Notes under the pieces: model-generated | Seen by the model: only the letters and a program-made list of their open reading frames with translations | What the model was told of the DNA's origin: nothing | The model's database searches: none | Translations under genes and position numbers: made by a program | Assembly (NCBI RefSeq): GCF_036324505.1 | Contig: NC_086370.1 | Coordinates: 17,634,600 to 17,698,599, forward strand | From: Eleginops maclovinus | Taxonomy: Eukaryota; Chordata; Actinopteri; Perciformes; Eleginopidae | Direction of reading: 5' to 3' | Length of the DNA: 64,000 nt | Shown: piece by piece, positions 44,101 to 59,495 of the stretch | Layout of the letters: every line of letters begins with the position of its first letter | How positions within the stretch are numbered: the first letter of the stretch is position 1

Positions 44101-47100
44101 TGCCTTTTAGAATAGATATTCATCTCATTTCATCTACAGTAATAAATCCTGTTGTGGAGACCTTTAGCAGGAGACACAATGCACACGCTATTAGTCCACT
44201 AGTGTGACCGGTTAAATACATAGTAAATGACGGCAGGAATCATTTACTTTTTTTGGAGCATAGACCTGTCAGCTTTTATTGGAAGTCTGTTGTCAGACCT
44301 TTAAACAGTGTGGTTACGGATGAGTCTTTACGTTTCCTTTTTTTTAGTTTAAGTAAACTGCCAAACAGGACCAAACTCAGGCTTTTTAGTCTTGAGGATG
44401 TGCCTCTCTTCCTAGTTTAAAAACAAAAATTAATGTTTGGTCACCTTTGTAATGTTGTTAGTGTTCCTGATTTTATATACGCTGCCCGGCCCAAAAAAAG
44501 GTCACACTCTAATATTCGGTTGACCGCCTTTAGCTTTGATTACGGCACGCATTCCCTGTGGCATCGTTTCCACAAGCTTCTGCAACGTCACCACATTTAT
44601 TTCTGTCTTGCATTCATTTTTTGCCAAGATCTTGTATTGAACTGCGCAAAGTCTTCTCCAGCACATCCCAAAGATTCTCAATCGGGTTCAGGTCTGGACT
44701 CTGTGGGGTCCAATCCATGTGTGAAAATGATGTCTCATGCTCCCTGAACCACTCTTTCACAATTTGAGCCCGATGGATCCTGGCATTTTCATCTTGGAAC
44801 ATCAGGGAAGTAAGAATCCATTGATGGAATAACCTGGCCCTTCAGTATATTCAGGTAGTCAGCTGACCTCATTCTTTGGGCACATAACGTTGCTGAACCT
44901 AGACCAGACCAACTGCAGCAACCCCAGATCATAGCACTGCCCCCACAGGCTTGTGACCTGTTTTTTGTCGGGGCAGTGTATAAATAGATGTACAATGTTG
45001 TAAAATAAGTGTTTGTATGCAAAGTCTTTGTGTTAACATTTGAGAACTTTGACTTTGTCCGTTTCTTTTTGTAGAAAACATGATAATATTTCTGAGAATT
45101 AGAAATGGCCTGGGGTGGAAAAACGATCCAAGGCCTCTATTTGTCAGCATTCAGTTAGACATTTGCTTACATCCACCAGTCTGCTGTTAAACTAAGACCA
45201 GATGAGTATCTGTAACAAGTCTTTGAAGTGCCTGCATGACTTTACATTGGTTCTGATCAGAGCAGAGGTTGTGTTGCTTGTTAAATCTTTATTTATTAGC
45301 ACAGTCTCATCATGTCATGCTAAATACCTACATTGAATGCAGCCATTATTGATGGTAGTGGTTGTAAAGAGCTTTGCATGTTAGTCAAAAATATATCTGG
45401 TTCACAGATTAAATCTGGCTGAGATGCACGCCCAAGGCACAGGAAAGCTGTGTGGGTGTGTAGCTGCATGGTTTTGAGATTTTATAGATTACAACTTTGT
45501 GCAGTTTGTACTTGTATCGCTTCAACCATTTCCTCTTTGTCCTTTCTTTTCCCTCCGCTGTGAAGCTGTCTCATGTCCGCGTCACCGGTAGGGTGGCCAG
45601 ACGTCCGGCTTAGGCTGGACAGTCTGGCTTTCAATGCCCTCTCCGGCGTCCGGACGCGTATTTGTCCTCCTTCTTGACAAATACGCTTCCCTTTTGATAA
45701 CATCTATTTTTATTTTGCAGGTTTAGAAAGTAAGTTCACATCTTATTCTGTGAACAACAACTGGTTCTCAGGGTAACAACATGTTTTTAAACTCAGTTTG
45801 AAAGCGTTGCGTTTACTCAAGCACTCGAGAGAGCGTTTTCAGCTATTTTGTGCCGATAGCAGCACACGTCAACAGTGACCTCTTTTTTTTTTCTCTGAAC
45901 TGTGCTGCTCTGTCTTCCTACTTTCGAGGAAGGTTTTTGCTTTGTTTGCACAAATCTGTCTGCGGCTGCACTCGTATGAACTGAGATGCATGCGGAGTGT
46001 CGAGTAAACACTCCTCAGCACTCCTCTACTCACCTTCAGCTGGAAGGTTGGAATCATTCATTCACCTTGTGACCTTTGAGTAAATCAATGGTTCCTGTTC
46101 ACAGCGCTCGTTGCAACATATTTGTGTCATTTTTTATTTAACACCAGACTTTCATAGGACAGCTTTTTAATATTCTCTGTCAAGTTTGTGATGTCATGGT
46201 TGCTTCTTGTAGTCTTAAAGTTGTTTGCTTTTTTATTGTTTTAAAGTGACCTTTTTAACACATGAAAAGAAACATATTTATAACTATATAACATCAAACA
46301 CAAGTTTAACACTAACATTTGTCAAAAAATACACATTTCAACATGGACCCTCTAAAAAACTGTCCTGAAAAACTATTTTTTGGGGGGATTAAACAGACTC
46401 AATGGAAATAATTTGCCTCTAGGAATTTAATAATCAAGTTTCTTTTGGAAAAGTTCAGCCATACTTTAGATATTGTTTACAGTACATAAAGTTCCGCACA
46501 TTGCCACTGGATTTTGGATTATGTTGTCGCTCTTTAAGCAAGTACATGTAATGGTTTACACTTATTTATTACACTAATAGGCCTATCTTCAATTCAGAGT
46601 AATTCATTTTATATTGCTTTTTCAGATGGTGTTCAGAAAACATCACGAGGACATGAAGGGAAAGTTCAATGATGAAGTGAAATGGCGTGGTTACACGTGT
46701 GGGTCCCGTGCTACCTTGTGGTTAACGCCTCACAGACCGACTTAACTGTTGCGGTTCTCGCATCTCTTTACAGTTCACACGCCTCCGTCTGAGATTTCAC
46801 TTTTGCACGTCCCGCCACTCAACTTAGTTCGGAGGCTTTGGTATTTGTGTAAGTGTTTGTTATCACGTGACTGAACATAAATGCTAGTTTACAGAGGAAT
46901 TGAAACCGAAGTGTAGGATGCGAGTTTAGTAACGTGATGTAGCATAGCAAAAGATTGATTAGCCTTTGTCTTAAAGGACCTTCCCATGCCAAGGTCATTA
47001 TTCACATTTGAGCTTATTGAGCTGCAAACAGGACAGTGAGGGTTGTTTTGTTTTTCATTTTATTTTGTGGTGTTAATCTATACATCTCTGTTTCTATAAA

Positions 47101-50100
47101 AAAGAATGTATTAGTAATTATTTGTGGGGTTTGGATGGACAGTAACTGTGCAATACTCTGAGGCATGGCTGTTTCCTGTAACAGGAAGTGAACATCACAA
47201 TGGTTGGCGCAGTTTTGAAAACCTTTTGGATTCTTTTATGTTAAATGAAGCTGTGTAGGACAGAGCTGAAGTGAAGATCAGCTCCCAAGATGGGTAAAGG
47301 GAAATCAGTGTTTTGTATTACTCTTTGGAATTGAGGAAGTATGTGCAGGCTTTGGGAAGTTTCTTTTTTCTCAGTGTCAGAGCAGTCCTTGCATAAAGTT
47401 TCTTTGTAAAGAAATAAACAAATCTGTAGTTTTCACTTCGGCAGAAACCCTTAAATCTCCGGAAATGTTTCCCTTTTTTAAGCTTCTCAGTCTGTGTGTA
47501 CCCAAAGAGGTTGAGCACAAGTGTATTGTATATGTTTGCATGCAGTGCCCTCTAGTGGGCGGTCTGTGTTAGTGTGAATACCCAGCATCCTTCCCTTTCA
47601 CGGACTAAAATTGAGAAGGGTGCGCTGAGAGTCTGTAAATGCTGCACTCCTCTGCACAGAGAAAGAATGTGTTCAAATTATTTAAACTTGTAGTGAATAG
47701 TTAATCATTTATTGGACTGATATTACCGTTTTTGTTTTTTTTTAGCTGTTTTGACTTTCAGTGTAAAATTCGAATGCCCTTTTAAAATATCCTAACCATG
47801 ACATTTGTGTCCCCACAGTGGAGCCACCGACCAACGTCACCCTGCACTGCCACAACCTGCACAACGTGCTGAAGTGGAACTATGACAAACTCGTCCCCGA
47901 GATGATATTCAAAGTATATGTCCGCTCCTGGAATGGGTTTGTGCTGTCCTTTGTACGCATTATCTGCTGAAGTACTGTCTTTGCCTGTTTAGAAGTGTAT
48001 TTTTAAGATGATCTCTGCTTTAAACTGTACAAACAAACACTGTAACATTTAAATGTAGACTCTGTGGGATAAGAAACTGAATTGTTCATCAAAACGAATG
48101 TTGAACATAAAGGTATCTTTACGTTCGTTTATCAAAATTTGACATTTTAAAATATGGTCATGTTCAAATCTCATTTGAGGTTAAGGTTTGAAAATGTTTT
48201 CTTCAAGGTCTTGATCATTGGCTCCTAACAAGTGTGTTTTAAAGCATTTATTGACTATTTTTAGATATGTTTGAAACTTTAAGACATATGATTTAAATCT
48301 TTGCTCATCATCTTCTCTTGATACGGTCTCTTCTATCTTATTGGTTTCCACAGAAAACTGGATATGCTTTTGGTGGAACCACCAGCGGAGCTACAAGCCG
48401 ACTTGTCACCTTATTCTGATCCCAGAAACATCTACTCTGTCTCCGTAACTGCGGGGATTGGAAGGAATGAGTCTGATTTTGCCCCTTCGGAAAACATAGA
48501 ATTCAGCTATTTTGAGAACGCTCCATTCATGTCGAAATCGGCACAAAAATGTGAGCATTGGTGGCAGTATAGAAGAAAACGTCACTAACCCTTTTTAATA
48601 TTTTATATTAATATTTAGGTTTGGGTTTCTGTTGGCCTGGCAGGTGTGGTTACAGGCTAAACACTGCTATAGTCTTTGCTGTTGAGTCAAGTTCGTAACA
48701 GACATGTTATGATAGCTTGTCAGAACGCTGGTCAGGCGTTAATGTAAAGGCTCGCCTTAATCATGTTTCATATTGATACATTTCAGACGCTGAATTGATT
48801 AGTTATTTTTTTAATGTTCGGCATGCTGCTTTGCTGGCGCTGTATTTCCTGTGATTAGCGTGACGCTTTTTACAACCCGTGCTCTGCGTTTGCTCCTATT
48901 GACTATGCTTACTATCAGAGCATTTCTCACTTTTTAAAAAGAGTTCACCGACTGGTGTAAACAATATTTGGACATCTCTAAGCCCCGGACCAATCACAAA
49001 AGAGCCAGCCAGTCAACCAATTAGAGCAGACTTGGCTCTGGTTTCAGAGAGAGGGTGAAAAGAGGTGCTGCAGTACAGGCAGTATGAGGGAAATAAAGAC
49101 CTGTTTGAACATTAACGCATGGAAACATGTCACAGTAGAAGAATATGAACAGAATAGAGCCCTTTTTAAAAGTATGAGGTGAAGGTTTTGACCACTGGGA
49201 GCTATGGCGCAAGCACTGGTTAGCTGTTCATGATCTCAGTATGTTACAGTCAACATGAAACCTAAATTAAAATGGTGATGTTTGTTGTTTCAGGTTTTCT
49301 TGACTTCCCTTTGGTTAATGTCACCGTCCTAAAGGCTGGCACTGTCCGGCTTCGCTTCACCCATCCCTGGTTGTGGTACAACCCTGGATACGATACAGAG
49401 ATGGAAGACCTTCCCTTGTTTCGATACAGTGTCTCCCTCATTGACGAGGTCAGGCCTCACCCAGTTTCACACCTTCTAACAACACCGTCTGAAGTTTTCT
49501 GAAGGCGTCGATAAAGCATGAGCAGATGTCTCCGGGTCATAGCAGTTAGCAGGAATGACCAGTTATTATTTGTCTTGGTTTATTCTATGGTGACAGTGCA
49601 ACTTAATGAACATCAGTATTAAAATGCATGATGTAAAATGCTAATTTACATCCGTACTCCATTGGAAAGTAACACAAAACGATACATTACAAGTCTCAAT
49701 ATATAAACAAAACACAAGTAAACCCATGAAGTACATTGCACTACATGTCAAGTGAAAGTAATCCTAGTCAGTTCTGTAGTATTTTATTAATAGTTTCACA
49801 ATTCCTTAAGTCTGTGTGTGTGTTGTGTGTACGTGCAGAAGGAGCACCCACATAGCACCCAGTGTGAGGAGAGTGTGTGTGAGCAAGAACTCCTAGTGGA
49901 CGCTGCTCAGAAGAAACACTGTCTGACGATCTCTGGATCTGTGAAGAAGATATCAGTTAGAAACCAACTACAGTTATGCACCGTGCCATTCGAAGAACCA
50001 TCGAGCTGTTGAGTAACATTTTTAAATCTCTTTTTTTATCTTTGTTTGTCTCTTAGTCAAGATGCACAGCAACACGTTAGGAAAGATAATTGTCAAGACA

Positions 50101-51038
50101 GTATTTTCCTAAATTCAAAACAATGGATTTTGTCTTGCAAAGTATTCTGCTTGCAATCCATAATTGTTGGAAATAAGCTTTTAAAAATAAAGTCTTCAAA
50201 AACTCACTTGTCAGGAGGCTAAGAGAAGGAGGACGATTGTATGCAGTGTTTCTGAACGTTCATTTGGCTCACTTTTTTATCCGAAAAAGGACATGTATAC
50301 TTCCTAGACATTGTTATGGGAGCGATTTGTGGTTCAATATCTTGCACAAGGACACTCTGTCCCACTGACTGCAGGGGTTGGACTGAGCACAGATTCAGAA
50401 CTACTGTTTTCTTTGCTAAAAAATGTGTGTTTAAAGAGTCTGTAAATATATTAACTTCATATCTGTCTGCAGTAGATCTCGTCCATGGGTGCGTGGTGGG
50501 CATCCTGCTGACTTTGAGTGCGGCTGCCTTTGTCCTCTTCATGGTCTACCGAAAAAAGACCAATGCCGCAATTGCTATTCCAGATTTTTTGGTGGGCAAC
50601 TCCTGTTGATATAATGCATATTCTAAACTCTTTTTTTTTTTATTCCACACTTCCATCTGACAATTTCTGTTTTTGTCTTTAAAGACATTCACAGACCCAA
50701 TGAAGCCTGACATCCAAAGAGACTTGAAAGAGACCATCTATGAGCCTGAAGTGACGTCCCGCTCACCCTCACAGTTGGACGAGGAGGAAGACATCAAGCT
50801 TGTTATCCCTTTTTCTGATGAGCCCGGCGAACGTATGCGCCTAGGAGTGTCGGCAGAGGGCGAAGGCATTTCCGACAGCGTGGAGGTAACGAATGAAGAA
50901 GGATCCGGCTACACGCACGGCAGAGACTTGGAAGCAGACGAGCTGCTAGATTCCAATCAGGGGATCTCTGGTTACGAGAAGCGTCCGGTGTTGGTGTCAT
51001 TGGTTCCAGGTGAACCGGCGGAGGGATACTGCGCCTGA
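41146..51038 (+). CDS. ifngr1: Interferon-gamma receptor 1 (class II cytokine receptor)
   Basis: Encodes the ligand-binding chain for interferon-gamma, a type I plasma-membrane protein that signals through JAK1 and STAT1. Seven coding exons with consensus splice sites: 41146–41212, 47819–47936, 48354–48550, 49294–49448, 49839–50007, 50473–50591, 50685–51038. Phases are 1, 2, 1, 0, 1, 0, and the product is 392 aa. The signal peptide is about 1–21. Two FN3-type domains carry [20 protein letters not shown] and the [15 protein letters not shown] strand region. Membrane helix about 240–262 ([20 protein letters not shown]). Cytoplasmic tail about 130 residues, with IAIPDFL near the membrane (JAK1-type region) and GYEKRPVLV at Tyr372, resembling the mammalian STAT1-docking GYDKPHVLV. 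The tail is shorter than the roughly 220 residues in mammals. Fish carry two such paralogues (CRFB13 and CRFB17); I cannot tell which this is. The exon 2 and 5 donors (GTTTGT, GTTGAG) are weak but fixed by frame. Confidence 0.92.
41555..41830 (-). mobile_element. Partial MITE copy in ifngr1 intron 1
   Basis: Shows AAATACTCAGTAACAAGTAAAAG, CAAAATGTTACTCGAAGTA and CTCAAAATTGTACTTGAGTGA in the reversed order of the family, ending near TATACCACTG. It is shorter than the other copies. Confidence 0.55.
43288..43745 (+). mobile_element. Truncated hAT-type MITE (second copy)
   Basis: Starts AGGGTGTCCAAACTACCGCC and runs in parallel with the copy at 35263–35680 (GGGCCAAATGCGG, CATTTTGAATCGGCCCTC, TATGGCCCACA, TTATTATAAGCAATCTGAGG). 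Similarity fades by about 43745 and the right terminus GGACACCCCTG is absent. Confidence 0.65.
44480..44978 (-). mobile_element. Tc1/mariner deletion derivative, copy 1
   Basis: Terminal inverted repeats CGCTGCCCGGCCC...AAGGTCACA and TGTGACCTG...CGGGGCAGTG, flanked on both sides by TA, the Tc1/mariner target. The minus strand retains only the C-terminal half of a Tc1-type transposase ([14 protein letters not shown] near the start; [16 protein letters not shown] around the last catalytic glutamate), with frame breaks in between. The N-terminal DNA-binding half is absent, so the element could move only with a transposase supplied from elsewhere. It lies in ifngr1 intron 1. Confidence 0.85.
47819..47936 (+). 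other. ifngr1: ifngr1 exon 2 (first FN3 domain)
   Basis: Acceptor CCCCACAG, donor GG/GTTTGT. It encodes [20 protein letters not shown] and continues to SWNG, the usual opening strands of a class II cytokine receptor. The frame joins exon 3 as [16 protein letters not shown]. Confidence 0.85.
48955..49175. mobile_element. Short MITE copy, TTAA family, in ifngr1 intron 3
   Basis: Shares ACCAATCACA, GGCTCTGGTTTCAGA, GGTGAAAAGAGGTGCTGCAG and GCATGGAAACATGTCACAGTA with the copy at 33330–33578. The ends are degraded. Confidence 0.6.
50473..50591 (+). other. ifngr1: ifngr1 exon 6 (membrane helix and JAK-binding region)
   Basis: Acceptor CTGCAG, donor TTG/GTGGGC. The exon encodes the single hydrophobic helix, then a YRKK stop-transfer sequence and AIAIPDFL. 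This helix marks the gene as the membrane receptor, in contrast to the soluble il22ra2 product next door. Confidence 0.88.
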
Positions 51039-51310
51039 AGCTGTAACGATGTCAGACCATCTGACTGCCATGGAAAAAGAGAATCAGGAACGTCCCTCTT
51101 GTCGGTTCTCCCTTACATCAGTTACATTTTACGTTGCATGTATGTGTCAGAGCAAGCAACTGCAACTAATGTTACAAACTCAAACGGCCTTACAGCTGTA
51201 TTAAAGTAATCGCTAAAATCAGTTCAGTCACCAGTTTGTGTCGATGGCTGGTCCTTCACTATTAAAAACACTATTATTTGTTGCCAAATAAAGCATGTTA
51301 ATTGAACATG
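51039..51310 (+). terminator. ifngr1: ifngr1 3' UTR and polyadenylation signal
   Basis: AATAAA at 51287–51292 lies about 250 bases after the stop codon, giving a short 3' UTR. A second AATAAA at about 52412 could serve a longer form or a separate transcript. Confidence 0.6.
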
Positions 51311-54300
51311 TAACATAGGGTTACAACATGTTGTTTTTCATTTTTTTTACCCAGCCTTTAAATGAATTTATGGAATTCAATGAATTAATTTTTTCTCATG
51401 AGTTGATCGGTCCACCAGAGGAGGAAGTGATGTAACACTGTGCCCCATTACTGTGATTTAAACATCTGCCTTTTAGTTGCTTATTGTTGTGTTCAACTTG
51501 TTTTGTTTTGTGTTTTGTAAATAAGTTAAAACTGTATTAGTTGATGAGCCTTACGAGGTAAATCTGTTTGTTCTGACTCTGTCAGTGACTGCAAAAGTAA
51601 GTTCCCCCTGGTGGTGTTTTTGAGTTATTGCAGCCTTAATTACCAGGACCTTCAGTGTTCAGTGTTCATGCGTAGAGTGCTCCACCACAGAGAGTTGCTT
51701 GTCTGAGCTTTGGGAGTGGAACCAACAGTGAGTAGAGATGCAGTTGTTTTATTTTAGTTGTTTTATGACACTGTGATCTTTAAGGTGATGTTGAGGCATT
51801 TATTTTAAGTTACGAAAACCGTGCTAACTATGCTAATGCTAATCGCGACGCTAACAGTTAGCAAGAGGCTAGTTAAGTTGCTATGGGTAATTTAGTTCAT
51901 TGTTGAGCTTCATTTGTGGTGAATGAGTGTATTTCATGTATCTGTACTGTAATATGTGTGTTCATCTGTGTTGCAGTTTTACCCAAAAACATAACTGAGA
52001 AGATTCAGTAAATCAACCTCAACCAAAGCTACTGGGTCTCTTTTTATTGGTTCGGTATCTGTCAGCCATTACAGAATACTGTTATACAGAGGCTGCTTTT
52101 GAAACAGGGAAATTATGCTTTTTTATTTTTCTTAAACAGTTCGGTCCCGCAATTTCAAAAAGAAAATGACCGCCTTGATTACCAGCCGGGAGGGTTGGTC
52201 TGATGATGTTTGAATGTTAACGTTTGATTTTGAGAAGTGTCCGTCGCATTAACCATTAAACTCAAGCACTTGTTTTTTCTCGTTTTGTGAATTAACTGTT
52301 GCTTCCTCAGTTTTTCTGTGCCTATCTCCTTTATAATGTTTCCCTTCCGTCTGTGAACCACCGTTTGTTTGTTTTCTTATCTCCTGTGATTTTTAAGCTT
52401 GACTTAATTTCAATAAAAAATCGGAAACGGGTATTTTTTCTCCTTCTTCTCTTTGTATCCTAAAGGATGTGGTTTTAAAGAGGATGTTGTACAAACCAAA
52501 TTACTGTATGTGAAAAGCTTCAAAGAAGGAAGTTGGTATTTCATTGCAGTGAAGCAGCCAGTTTACATTTATTGACTTACTAGTACTACTCATTATAATG
52601 TATGATTCTGCTGTGTCACTATGTAAAGGAAGAAGAACCCTGTTTCATGTTCCTTCCTCTAGATCAGTATGTCCAGTACTCAGGGAGACCTCTTTTATAT
52701 AGGAGTGTGTGTGGGTGCGTAGACATCTGTTTGCAATGTTTCCTTCCTCTTTAGTGTGTGTGTGGGAGTTGGGTATGGAGACCTTTTTGATTTCCAGTAA
52801 CAGAAGACTCCATACTTCACTATTACTGTAGCCACCTGTCCTCTAATGCCATCTTGCAGTTAGTGCAGTCTGATAATCTGCAGCAGCTCTGTCCGATATA
52901 TCACACAGCCCCGTCAGATCAACTCCAGCCCTCACGTTCACAGTGTGTTCATTTCAACTCCATTTAAAAATGAATGTTTAGTCGGTACATCACTCTCTTA
53001 CATGTGGACTCTCCGGTCCGTTCTAGTTATAAAGGTGGTTTAAATATTGGACGCCTTCAAGTGAAGATCAACTTTGTGTGGCTTGTCAATTGATGTACAA
53101 TAGTAGAGACGAAGCTGATCAATAGTAGTTTTGAACTGTTGTAACATTTGTAATGTGCTATGCAATATAACTGCAATAAATGAACAGATGGCAGTGGAAT
53201 GAAAACCTGTAAATAAAAGCTATGTATTGGGCAGACCTAAAGTTGAGTCACATTAAATTAGTGAAAATAATGCTAAGAAATCACTCATATAAAATGGCTT
53301 ATGAGGCACAACTGATGTGTCATGAATTGATTTTACAAAATGTTTCAATAGAAAATCATTGCATTTTAGTGCACTCTATTTAAATGAATATTTTCCTGAA
53401 CATAAAGCATTTCTTATTTGAATATATGTCCCCTCTGTTCAATAGCTTCCATGTCCTGTGACCAAGTGACTATCATTTATTTATAACTACAACTACATTG
53501 GACAATTAGGACACACCTCATGTTGTTGGATTTAGTGCTTTTTCTATTTCTCTTATATTGCTATGAAAAGCGTTAATTTCTAAAAAGCTGAACTTTAAGT
53601 AAAAATATTGATAAAAGACAGAAAACGCACTAAAATATAACAGACGTGGCTTTCGTCAGTTTAGTTTGAACAACTGGAATGGATTTGAGTCATTGGATCG
53701 CATGAAAGCTGTTGAAAATAAATATTCAAATGAATTGTATTTTTTAGCATCATTTGAAAGTTAGCACAGAGCCAGATCATTGTAAAGCCTTTAGGAATAT
53801 CAGTTCATATTTACACAAAGCGTAAACATAAAATGCATTCAAATAAGTCGATCCTTTCTCTGCCCTCTTGTTTCTCTCCCTCTCTCTTATGTCACTGAGA
53901 TTCATCGGGCAACACGTTTCCAGTAAACTGTTATCATTTGTTCCCGTAGCTCTCAACCTGAGGAAGCACTCGTGCTCACCTTCAGAGGATAATGAATTAT
54001 CATTGTGAATCATTTATTAATAGGCCTTTTTTCACAGACTTATATGAATATCAGAGGTCAGTTGTGAATTGCAAAGTTAATGATAGATACATTCATTTTA
54101 GTTGCTTCAGTGTCAAGGTCCTGGCATATTGTGGAAGCAACAACTTTTTATTTAGTTTGTTTATTTATAAGACTTATTTATTGTTCATGTGGGTTCTAGT
54201 GGTTCTTAATGAGGTTTAGCATGGGGTCATTTTTTTTGATTTGCCTGTAGTCTGTGTTGTTTGTGTCACATGTCATGGTTTACTGGGACGTCTGAATAAT

Positions 54301-54820
54301 CTGTTTTTGTGCTTTATATTTCTTGTATAATAAGCCAACATTTCTTTTAAAAAGCGACTTTAAAGTGAAACTTGGATGCCTGTTTTCACATTATTTAGAT
54401 GCATCCTTTAAGTATTTACAATAACATCTAAAATGTCAGTGTTTCAGCAGAGATGTTATTTTAATTGAATTAAACTCGATGGGATTTCTAACTAACTTCA
54501 CGATTAATGGTGACAATATATACACATGTAATGTATGTCTGTTTTTTTATGTAAGACATCACACCTGTCAGTGCTCTTTGATTCTTATAAAGAGGAATTC
54601 AATCACCTGATGAAACTCAAGGACTTCTAAACCCTCTCACCTGGAGGTGGGGGTCAGTGAATGCATCATCAGGTTTGTGTATGTTCCCAAAAACATTTGT
54701 TAAGTGATAGTTCAGTGTTTGGTAAGGAAACCTCTCACGTACTGCTACAAAAATGTACTTCTGTGTCAAAACATGTAACACTGTCATCGTGTCACGTCAT
54801 TAATGAACCCTGCATCATGG
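51311..54820. other. Intergenic DNA between ifngr1 and il22ra2
   Basis: No coding gene seen. It holds a possible spliced non-coding transcript at 51670–52430 and otherwise AT-rich unique sequence. Confidence 0.5.
51670..52430 (+). ncRNA. Possible two-exon non-coding transcript or alternative ifngr1 3' end
   Basis: A good donor (ACCAACA/GTGAGT, cut after 51727) and a good acceptor (GTGTTGCAG, exon from 51977) define a 249-base intron. An AATAAA follows at about 52412. Both flanking segments are full of stops, so any transcript would be non-coding, or an extended ifngr1 3' UTR that is spliced. No expression evidence is available. Confidence 0.2.
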
Positions 54821-54906
54821 CATTTAAAAGGGGAAGTTGACGGGACGTTAAAGGTCGCCGTGTTTCTCGCAGCATCAGTTGTGTCTCGTCCTCCAACATC
54901 AACACC
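54821..54906 (+). promoter_or_regulatory. il22ra2: il22ra2 core promoter/5' UTR
   Basis: A TATA-like ATTTAAAAGG lies about 85 bases before the ATG, and the 5' UTR would be about 50–60 bases. Just upstream is CACGTCATTAATG. The start codon sits in ACACCATGA, a fair context. Confidence 0.45.
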
Positions 54907-58031
<3,125 letters not shown>

Positions 58032-59240
58032 CCACACAGGTATGAGCACACAAAGTGACTATGTGTTAGTGTTAGCCTCTGCCAAAGACATTCTCAATAT
58101 TTACACACATTTCTGTTTATTTAAGGTTGTTTGTTGAGTCAGAGTCCAGATCACTGCAGTAAAAAGCTACTTTATCCGTGAGAAAGCGGTACAGGCAGTG
58201 TACCGGAGTGGAAGAAGTACCCAGATCCTTAAATTGAGTAGAAGTTCACATACAATTGTCTTGAAATACTACTACACTAAAATTACTACAAGTAACAATT
58301 ACTACAGTTAAAGTGCAAAAACTAAAAGTGCTTAATCGGCACAATGAGCCATTTCAGAGTGACACAGTACAGAACAGCAGAGAGTACTTCAAGTACCAAA
58401 AGAAAAAGTAGTTATGCAGAATACGGGTTTCCACACAATTATATTATTATGGTTAATATGTGATCTGTGTATATACATTTAAGAGCCCTTCAGTATTGTA
58501 GTTTGTCAACGTGGACCAACTTCAGATACTTTAAATACTGTGCATATTAGTCACACAGTACTGCATGATAACAGATCAGCATATCACGTGTTTTATTTTG
58601 TGTGTTCAAATGAATGTAGTGGAGTAAAAAGTGGGATATTCGCCGCTGAAATGTAGAGAAGTAGACGTTTATAATAGCATTCAATAAAAATACTTGTGTT
58701 TAGGTATGATCCACAGCTGTGTACAGGTGTCTGCTGTGTGTGACGGTGTTTATGTGAGTGAAACTAAATACCACCAACTGAGAAGTCAGGTATTTACGGC
58801 CTGAGGCGGCGAGACAGAGAGAGTGAGGGGACATGAAACTCCTGTGAGGAGAAATATAAGAGTTCCTCCACAATCACTATAATTACCTGTGCTCACCACG
58901 CCCTGCGCTATTTTTAGATCTGGGTAATGGATGTGTAGAGCACAGACAATGTTAGGTGGACTGTTATTACTCTCGTCTCCGTCTCACTGCTCGCCGTTGT
59001 CTTCTTTCTTCTCTTTGCTGCAGACAAACGACCCACGTGACACTGAATGCCTCCCATCAGTTCAGCTTCTATCATCCATCACTACCTCGAAAGCTGCTTC
59101 TATAAATACCTGCGCCAATGAGAGATGGGCTTTATGCCCCAAAGCATCAGGGATCTGACATGTTGAAATGCATAGGACCTGAATGATCTGCATCCAGGAT
59201 CCATCGTTTTGATTTAAATAAATGTTGTTTGTGGAAATTA
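58032..59240 (+). terminator. il22ra2: il22ra2 spliced 3' UTR and polyadenylation signal
   Basis: Eight bases after the stop codon is CACACAG/GTATGA, a good donor. An acceptor TTTGCTGCAG ends at 59023, and the following segment ends with AATAAA at 59217–59222. The last exon would therefore be wholly 3' UTR (about 59024–59240). The stop-to-junction distance is only 8 bases, so nonsense-mediated decay is not expected. Confidence 0.6.
58200..58700 (-). mobile_element. MITE copy in the il22ra2 3' UTR intron
   Basis: Begins GGAGTGGAAGAAGTACCCAG, the reversed right end of the 'TACTTAAGTA' family, and carries GTACTTCAAGTACCAAAAG and AGTGGAGTAAAAAGT further on. Diverged and non-coding. Confidence 0.55.
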
Positions 59241-59495
59241 ATCAGAAATAGCTGTATGATAAAATATTCCAACTTGAGTTACACTCCCTAGCTTTTTTTT
59301 TCTCAGTGAATTATTAAGCAAACTCCACCTGCAAATGATGCGAGATCAAGCTAGTCAGAGGACCTTGAATTAGGATTATTTATTTGATTTTGGAGTAGAT
59401 ATGTCGTTTCAACACATAATGTACTGGTTGGTTTTGTATGCAATTCACACGAGCTGTATGTAGCCATCTTAACATGTATATAAAGTGAAAAAAAG

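Larger units (their letters stand above)
41213..47818 (+). other. ifngr1: ifngr1 intron 1, 6.6 kb, transposon-rich
   Basis: Bounded by CG/GTAAGT and CCCCACAG/TG. It holds a partial MITE (41555–41830), a truncated hAT-type MITE (43288–43745) and a Tc1-like deletion derivative (44480–44978). It also holds a GC-richer block around 45585–45680 (GTAGGGTGGCCAGACGTCCGG) resembling the edge of another degraded repeat. No nested gene is seen. Confidence 0.75.

Noticed and set aside
47520..47580. Short GTGCCCTCTAGTGGGCGG motif as a transposon edge
   Set aside because: Too short and without a partner end in this window to support a call.
50008..50015. A later ifngr1 exon 5 donor at 50013
   Set aside because: It would include an in-frame TGA; the donor at 50008 keeps the frame and the phase 1 expected for exon 6.
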